From an uncultured Collinsella sp. (GTDB taxonomy: Bacteria > Actinomycetota > Coriobacteriia > Coriobacteriales > Coriobacteriaceae), in contig URBP01000077.1 in NCBI GenBank assembly GCA_900546105.1, positions 1 to 10,152 of the forward strand: DNA of 10,152 nt, in the 5' to 3' direction. The position numbers and the translations under genes are program-made. The notes beneath the pieces are model-generated. The model was not told where the DNA came from. It did no database searches and saw only the letters and a list, made by a program, of their open reading frames with translations. Of the stretch, positions 5,857 through 10,152 are shown in pieces; position 1 is the first letter of the stretch; each line of letters begins with the position of its first letter.

Positions 5857-8856
5857 ATGGTAAACGATTTGAGCGGTATAGACGACCTCGAGCTGATGCC
5901 GCTGGGCGGAGGCTATATGGTGCGACGCGAACGCTTGATGAATGAGCTTATCGCCAAGGGCCGAAAGGCCGGCATCGTGGTTCTTTATGCGCCCGACGGG
6001 TTTGGGAAGACCTCGGTGCTGCTGCAGTACACCCATGAGGTTAAATGCGACCCGACGCGAGGCCCCGTGCGGATTATCGAGGCCGATCGCGCCATTGGGC
6101 GCGAGGTGTTTATGCAGCTCGAGGTGGTTACCGAAGAACTCAAAGACAAACCGCACTCCCTTATCGCGATTGATAATGTGCCAAACCTCGATCAGCACGA
6201 TACCGAAGACCTCATCGACAGGATTCGCGGCCTGCGCGCTATGGGGGTAGGGGTCTTTATCTCCTGCCGTCCTTCAAATCGTCAGCTGATTTACGGGCTG
6301 GGCGATTCGGTTAAGATCAATGCGCAGATGCTCAAGGTGCATGCCTATGAGTATTCGGCGTGGGCATCGGCGTTTTCGATCAGCACATCGCTCGACTTTT
6401 ATCAGCTCACGCAGGGCGTGCCCGAGCTCGTTTCGGCATTGCAGACGGGTCCGTATGGCCAAGGCGACGTAGCCGGTCTGCTCGAAAACGAGATTGTCAA
6501 CGTATATGGCGCGGCACTTGTCGATCTGGCTTCGCTCGACAATAATGCGCTGTTTTGCGTGGCATGTCTCATGGTTTTGATGGGCGAGGGCAATATCGCG
6601 GAACTCGAGGCTTGTGGGGTGAGGCTGTCGATGGTCGACCAGTCCTACTTTGTACGCGACTACCCGATCTTTGGCTTGGATCCCGCCGAGCGGAGTTTTA
6701 CGTGTCTGGGTACGGAGGATAACGGACGCTTGCGTTTGCGTAAGTTGGTGGCCGAGGTTCGCCCCGAACTTATTCCGAGGGCGGCCCGGATTTTGCTTAA
6801 GGCGGGCCGATGCGATGCGGCGATGGGCCTGGCGGATGCCTTTTTGGACCGTGAGGCGGTCCTTGAACTTGCTGGGCAGTATGGGGTCGATCTGGCTCTG
6901 ACGGGGCACGGGGCCGATATCTGCCGAGCAGCGCTGGGCACGATCGATGCCGACGATTCGACTCCAGAGCCAACGCCTGCCGAGGCGCTCGGCGTATATC
7001 TGGCAGCGGTCAGCGTGTCCAATACAAAGCTCGCTCGCTATATGGCATCGGTCATCGAGCGCGGGGGCGAACGGGCGGCCTGCGAAATAGACCCTGTTTC
7101 ATGGAGGGTGGCCCAGACACTGACGGCTGTTTGCTATGGGGACAACGGGCTTGGGCTCCCTACGAACCTGGCCATGCCAGAAATCGAGACATCCCATACC
7201 GCACTCGATATGTTGTCTGCGCATATCGAGATCAAGCGCTGTCTGGCCGAGCGGGGAGATGACGGCGGCGTTCTACAGCAGCTCAAAACGAGCAAGGCCT
7301 ACGATTGCGAGCTCGACATCGCGGGGATTGTTATACGGGCCGATAGCATGCTGGTGGAGCTCTTTGACGGGTCGTTTGCGGGAACCGACGAGCGCGACGA
7401 CGAGATGACGGTGGTGCGGGAGGCGCTCGACGTACGTGGGCTTAAGGCGATGGCTATCTGGGTGCGCATGGTGTTGGCGGCACGGCGGCTCCTTTCCGGC
7501 TTGCCGGTAACCGACGACGCGGCGTTCAACGAGCTCGATCGTTTTGCCGTGCGCATGCGCGACAACCAGATTCAGCTGTTTGGCCTGTTGCTAGAAGGCT
7601 GGCAGTCGCTGGCAGAGGGACGGCCGGTTAATGCAAAGTTCCGTGCGGTCCAAGTGCTCAAACTTGCCGAGGAGTCGATTGCGTACATGCGCGATAACGC
7701 ATTGCTGCTGGAGCGCGCGGCATATCTGCGTAACACCTCGATGGTTTCGGTGCGCGAGGAAGCGGAGTTGCTCGATATAAGCCAGACGCAGGTTGGTGGC
7801 GCAGAGGCCTGGATGGTGGCGTTGCATTTGGCCTGTGCGGGCCGAGACAGCGACCTTGCGGCCTGGATGTCCATGAATCGTGCGGGGATTCTAGAGCCAT
7901 CGTATCGGCTCTTTGCGCGCCTTGCCATGCATTGTCTGGGCGAGCCGGCGGGCAGGATACGCAAGAAGCTTCCCGTGCGCGAGCTGTCGCGGTACTCGCT
8001 GCGCGGCGATTTGGAAGGGGAGGGCGAGCGCCTGTTCCAGGCCGGCGAGGTTGAAGCCGTTGATACCATCGACCATATCGAGATTCGCATGTTTGGTGCG
8101 TTTCGCGCCGAGCGCGACGGATTTCCCATCACGGACAAAATGTGGCGCCGCAAGAAGGCGGCGACGCTTGCCGAGCTGCTTGCACTGGGCATGGATGCGC
8201 TCGTCGATCGTGAGACGCTGGCCATGGAGCTGTGGCCCCATGCCGAGTTCAATAGCGCCCGCAACAACCTGTACTCGACGATATCGCGCTTGCGGTCGGC
8301 TTTGGGGCCGACGCCAGACGGCAAGTCGTGTGTGCTCATCCAAAATGAATGCATTGGGCTCAACGGCGACTACGTCAAGACCGATGTAAGGTTGTTTGAC
8401 CAGATAAGCCGCGAGGTTTTGGGAAATCGCACGGGTGCGCGCGGGCCCCATCTAGTTGAGCTGTGCCTTAAGATTGAGCAGCTTTATGCCGGACCGCTGT
8501 ATGTTCCCAATGGCTGTAATCCCACCTACTTTTTGCGTATGCGACGCATTATGCAGTCAAAGTACATCGATTGCATGATTAAGGGAGCAAATGCCGCTCT
8601 AGAAGAAAACGATCTGCAGTCGGCGATTTGGCTGGCGGAGTCGGGGCTTCGACAGGAAACGGCGCGTGAGGATATGGTGCGCTGCGCCATGCGCGTCTAC
8701 AGTGCGGCGGGGCGGCGGCGCGATACCGTCGAGCTATACAGCGGGCATATGCACCATCTGAGGGAGCAGGTCAATGGCGTGCCCGAGCCCGAGACGCGGC
8801 GCCTATACGAGCGCTTGGTGGAGGGGCGGCTCAATCGCGTGCTGGTCGAGCGATAA
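5857..8856 (+). CDS. Large STAND ATPase regulator with C-terminal winged helix and BTAD domain
   Basis: A 999-residue predicted transcription regulator. The N-terminus has a MalT-like ATP-binding module: a P-loop APDGFGKTS with Lys51 (A-x4-GKT form) and a likely Walker B LIAIDN ending at Asp106-Asn107. Residues of roughly 330-735 look helical and repeat-like, as in the sensor arms of STAND proteins. From about residue 739 comes an OmpR/SARP-type winged helix (IEIRMFGAFRAERDG, then WRRKKAATLAELLAL, ELWPHAEFNSARNNLYSTIS), then from about 842 a BTAD domain (YAGPLYVP, AMRVYSAAGRRRDTVELY, PEPETRRLYERL). In the classic SARP order the DNA-binding and BTAD parts come first; here they are last, where MalT has a LuxR-type helix-turn-helix. 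GAGGAG at 5846-5851 supports the ATG. Transcribed alone, probably cytosolic. Targets and effector are unknown; self-regulation is plausible from the repeats upstream. Confidence 0.88.
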   Translation: MVNDLSGIDDLELMPLGGGYMVRRERLMNELIAKGRKAGIVVLYAPDGFGKTSVLLQYTHEVKCDPTRGPVRIIEADRAIGREVFMQLEVVTEELKDKPHSLIAIDNVPNLDQHDTEDLIDRIRGLRAMGVGVFISCRPSNRQLIYGLGDSVKINAQMLKVHAYEYSAWASAFSISTSLDFYQLTQGVPELVSALQTGPYGQGDVAGLLENEIVNVYGAALVDLASLDNNALFCVACLMVLMGEGNIAELEACGVRLSMVDQSYFVRDYPIFGLDPAERSFTCLGTEDNGRLRLRKLVAEVRPELIPRAARILLKAGRCDAAMGLADAFLDREAVLELAGQYGVDLALTGHGADICRAALGTIDADDSTPEPTPAEALGVYLAAVSVSNTKLARYMASVIERGGERAACEIDPVSWRVAQTLTAVCYGDNGLGLPTNLAMPEIETSHTALDMLSAHIEIKRCLAERGDDGGVLQQLKTSKAYDCELDIAGIVIRADSMLVELFDGSFAGTDERDDEMTVVREALDVRGLKAMAIWVRMVLAARRLLSGLPVTDDAAFNELDRFAVRMRDNQIQLFGLLLEGWQSLAEGRPVNAKFRAVQVLKLAEESIAYMRDNALLLERAAYLRNTSMVSVREEAELLDISQTQVGGAEAWMVALHLACAGRDSDLAAWMSMNRAGILEPSYRLFARLAMHCLGEPAGRIRKKLPVRELSRYSLRGDLEGEGERLFQAGEVEAVDTIDHIEIRMFGAFRAERDGFPITDKMWRRKKAATLAELLALGMDALVDRETLAMELWPHAEFNSARNNLYSTISRLRSALGPTPDGKSCVLIQNECIGLNGDYVKTDVRLFDQISREVLGNRTGARGPHLVELCLKIEQLYAGPLYVPNGCNPTYFLRMRRIMQSKYIDCMIKGANAALEENDLQSAIWLAESGLRQETAREDMVRCAMRVYSAAGRRRDTVELYSGHMHHLREQVNGVPEPETRRLYERLVEGRLNRVLVER

Positions 8857-8888
8857 AAAACGGGCGCCCGAAGTACTTGGGCACCCGT
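8855..8888 (-). terminator. Terminator of the minus-strand yhbY gene
   Basis: ACGGG-c-GCCC (8860-8869) pairs with GGGC-a-CCCGT (8879-8888), one mismatch. The A run at 8855-8860 reads as six T on the minus strand, so this ends transcription from yhbY. That run includes the last two bases of the regulator's TAA stop. There is no T run on the plus side, so termination of the regulator there would be weaker. Confidence 0.8.
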
Positions 8889-8925
8889 AAGCTTGCTATG
8901 TGTTGGCTCGCCGGGTTATTGGCTC

Positions 8926-9225
8926 TTAGACGAGCTTGATTTTCTCGATGTCCTTGCGCGAGGACTCGCGATACAGCGAGAACTTACGGCCGATGACCTG
9001 GACGACCTCGGCGTGGCAGCGCTCGGCAAGCTCCTCGGCGGCCTCGCGGGCAGAAAGGCTGGAGCCATCGAGCACGGAGCACTTAACGAGCTCGTGCTTC
9101 TCCAGGTAGGCGACCGTCTGCTCGACGGTGCCCTCGTTGACATCGGACTTGCCGATGATGATGGCGGGGTTGAGGTGATGGGCCATGCTGCGAAGCTGCT
9201 TGACCTGGGCTCCTGTCAGTGCCAT
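8926..9225 (-). CDS. yhbY: YhbY-family (CRM domain) RNA-binding protein
   Basis: A 99-residue single CRM-domain protein. YhbY proteins associate with the pre-50S ribosome and are thought to help ribosome assembly. Recognised from the N-terminal LTGAQVKQLRSMAHHLNPAIIIGKSDV, the HELVKCSVLDG middle and the hallmark VQVIGRKFSLYRES near the C-terminus; length is typical. One oddity: the RNA-binding loop usually reads GKxG, but here it is GKSD (residues 26-29), so the second glycine is replaced by Asp. The upstream ribosome binding site is weak (a GAGAA stretch a few bases before the ATG), though the start agrees with the family. It converges on the regulator and has its own terminator at 8855-8888. 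Confidence 0.9.
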   Translation of the reverse strand: MALTGAQVKQLRSMAHHLNPAIIIGKSDVNEGTVEQTVAYLEKHELVKCSVLDGSSLSAREAAEELAERCHAEVVQVIGRKFSLYRESSRKDIEKIKLV

Positions 9226-9383
9226 GGGTTCTCGCTTTCTATGTATGGGGCGCCCCGCGACGGGGCCTTAATCTACGTGAGCTGTCCCACGATAGCGCAG
9301 GAACGGCGCGGTGTGGAGCGCGTTTGCCCAGTTCGCAAAGAATGCGGATGCCGGGTGAGTGGGCGGCGCGGGCTGCGAACAGG
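9226..9383. other. Gap between the two minus-strand genes
   Basis: It contains GCCCCG-cga-CGGGGC (9252-9266), overlapping the palindrome GGGGCGCCCC (9247-9256), about 20 bases before the yhbY start. A 7-bp dyad GTTCGCA (9331-9337)/TGCGAAC (9374-9380) lies right after the methyltransferase stop, without a T run on either strand. No consensus promoter for yhbY was found. Confidence 0.4.
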
Positions 9384-10152
9384 CTACGAGCTGGGCGCAG
9401 AGACCGGCTCCCATGCAATAAACGCCCAACGAACCTTACGGATATGGTCGAGCATGTAGCGTCCCTGCGGCACACCCTTGGAGCCCGGCTCACCGGCATG
9501 GGGGTTCTCGATCATGTGCTGGGCGATGTAATCGCGCAGGCGGTCGATCTTATCCTCGTTGCCATGTTCGAGCATACGGGAAAAATCCGCCACACCTGCC
9601 TCAAGGCTATCGAAGGTGTCGCGTCGAGGCGATTCAAAGTATGTAACCTGCGGCAGGGCGCCCATCTGAATGAGGATGTTGAAGGCGTACACAAAGCCAT
9701 TACTGCAGGTAACCGAGGCACCGATGGCGTTCATCAGGTGCAGATCATAGCGCGGGCTGGAGTTGGCGACCATCGTGACAGCACAACGCCGACGAGCCGT
9801 ACGATCAAGCTTGGCAAGCGCACCTTTTAGATTGGTCGTCGTAACCGACCGACTGGCAAAGGCAACATCCACCGCCTTCGCGACCGGTCCAACCAAATCC
9901 CAATCATCATCCCAAGCAAGCTCAAGTGGCGTAATAAGATCCTCGAGCCCGTAATACTCAATGCCGGCATCAAGGGTGCCCAACATAGCGGGGGAGAAGT
10001 CGGCTGCAATTACAGGATGTCCAGCCTGAGCAAGCGGAATAGCAATCGACCCAGCTCCACATCCCATATCAAGCACGGATTCACCAGGCTTTAACGCCAA
10101 CAGCTTTATAAAATCCCGGGCATACGGAGCAGTCTCAAGCGGCCGAAAATGC
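9384..10152 (-). CDS. Class I SAM-dependent methyltransferase, partial
   Basis: The gene enters from the right edge and its start is outside the window; 255 residues are visible. The reading frame stays open past the TTG at 10098-10100, and the upstream part (HFRPLETAPYARDFIKLL) matches the usual helix before motif I, so that TTG is not the start. Motif I VLDMGCGAGS binds the methionine part of SAM, followed by VIAADFSPAML with the acidic residue that holds the ribose, then ELAWDDDW and VDVAFASRSV, which fit the later core strands. This is the Methyltransf_11/25-like fold. The C-terminal half does not tell the substrate, and no neighbour gene helps, so I leave the target open. It lies 158 bases upstream of yhbY on the same strand, and could share a transcript with it. 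Confidence 0.85.
   Translation of the reverse strand, partial: HFRPLETAPYARDFIKLLALKPGESVLDMGCGAGSIAIPLAQAGHPVIAADFSPAMLGTLDAGIEYYGLEDLITPLELAWDDDWDLVGPVAKAVDVAFASRSVTTTNLKGALAKLDRTARRRCAVTMVANSSPRYDLHLMNAIGASVTCSNGFVYAFNILIQMGALPQVTYFESPRRDTFDSLEAGVADFSRMLEHGNEDKIDRLRDYIAQHMIENPHAGEPGSKGVPQGRYMLDHIRKVRWAFIAWEPVSAPSS

Noticed and set aside
5660..5863. A 67-codon plus-strand open frame overlapping the regulator start
   Set aside because: No ribosome binding site and no recognisable protein; its span is filled with repeats and hairpins.
8893..9459. A 188-codon plus-strand open frame opposite yhbY
   Set aside because: It is the reverse of a recognised conserved gene and lacks a ribosome binding site.

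Overview
The window looks like a chromosomal segment of a high-GC Gram-positive anaerobe of the class Coriobacteriia. Collinsella or a close relative is my best guess, from protein style, GC-rich codon use and the rplM-rpsI-glmM order that is common in Actinobacteria. This is recognition from memory, not a database match.

Layout. Positions 1-462 hold no convincing gene and are packed with small hairpins and imperfect palindromic repeats. A patatin-like phospholipase follows (463-1341, +). A strong sigma70-type promoter (1442-1469) and a short structured leader precede rplM (1536-1979) and rpsI (1982-2377), which end at a textbook terminator (2408-2451). Then come glmM (2501-3838), a single-domain glucose-family PTS IIA protein (3910-4407), a long structured leader (4408-4679), and nagB (4680-5408) with its own terminator (5441-5468). 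An AT-richer, motif-rich stretch without a gene (5469-5856) lies in front of a 999-residue regulator (5857-8856, +) that joins an N-terminal STAND-type ATPase to a C-terminal winged helix plus BTAD domain. On the minus strand are a YhbY-type RNA-binding protein (8926-9225) and a SAM-dependent methyltransferase (9384-10152) that runs off the right edge.

How it works together. rplM and rpsI supply ribosomal proteins L13 and S9. GlmM makes glucosamine-1-phosphate for peptidoglycan, while NagB breaks glucosamine-6-phosphate down to fructose-6-phosphate and ammonia. A PTS IIA phosphocarrier sits between them, so the middle of the window is an amino-sugar supply and recycling neighbourhood. The large regulator has its own complex upstream region; its target and signal cannot be read from the sequence.

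No wholly new system is evident. The best candidates for something undescribed are the covarying palindromic repeat family at 213-377, the hairpin cluster at 5-97, the structured nagB leader, and the regulator with its upstream motifs.
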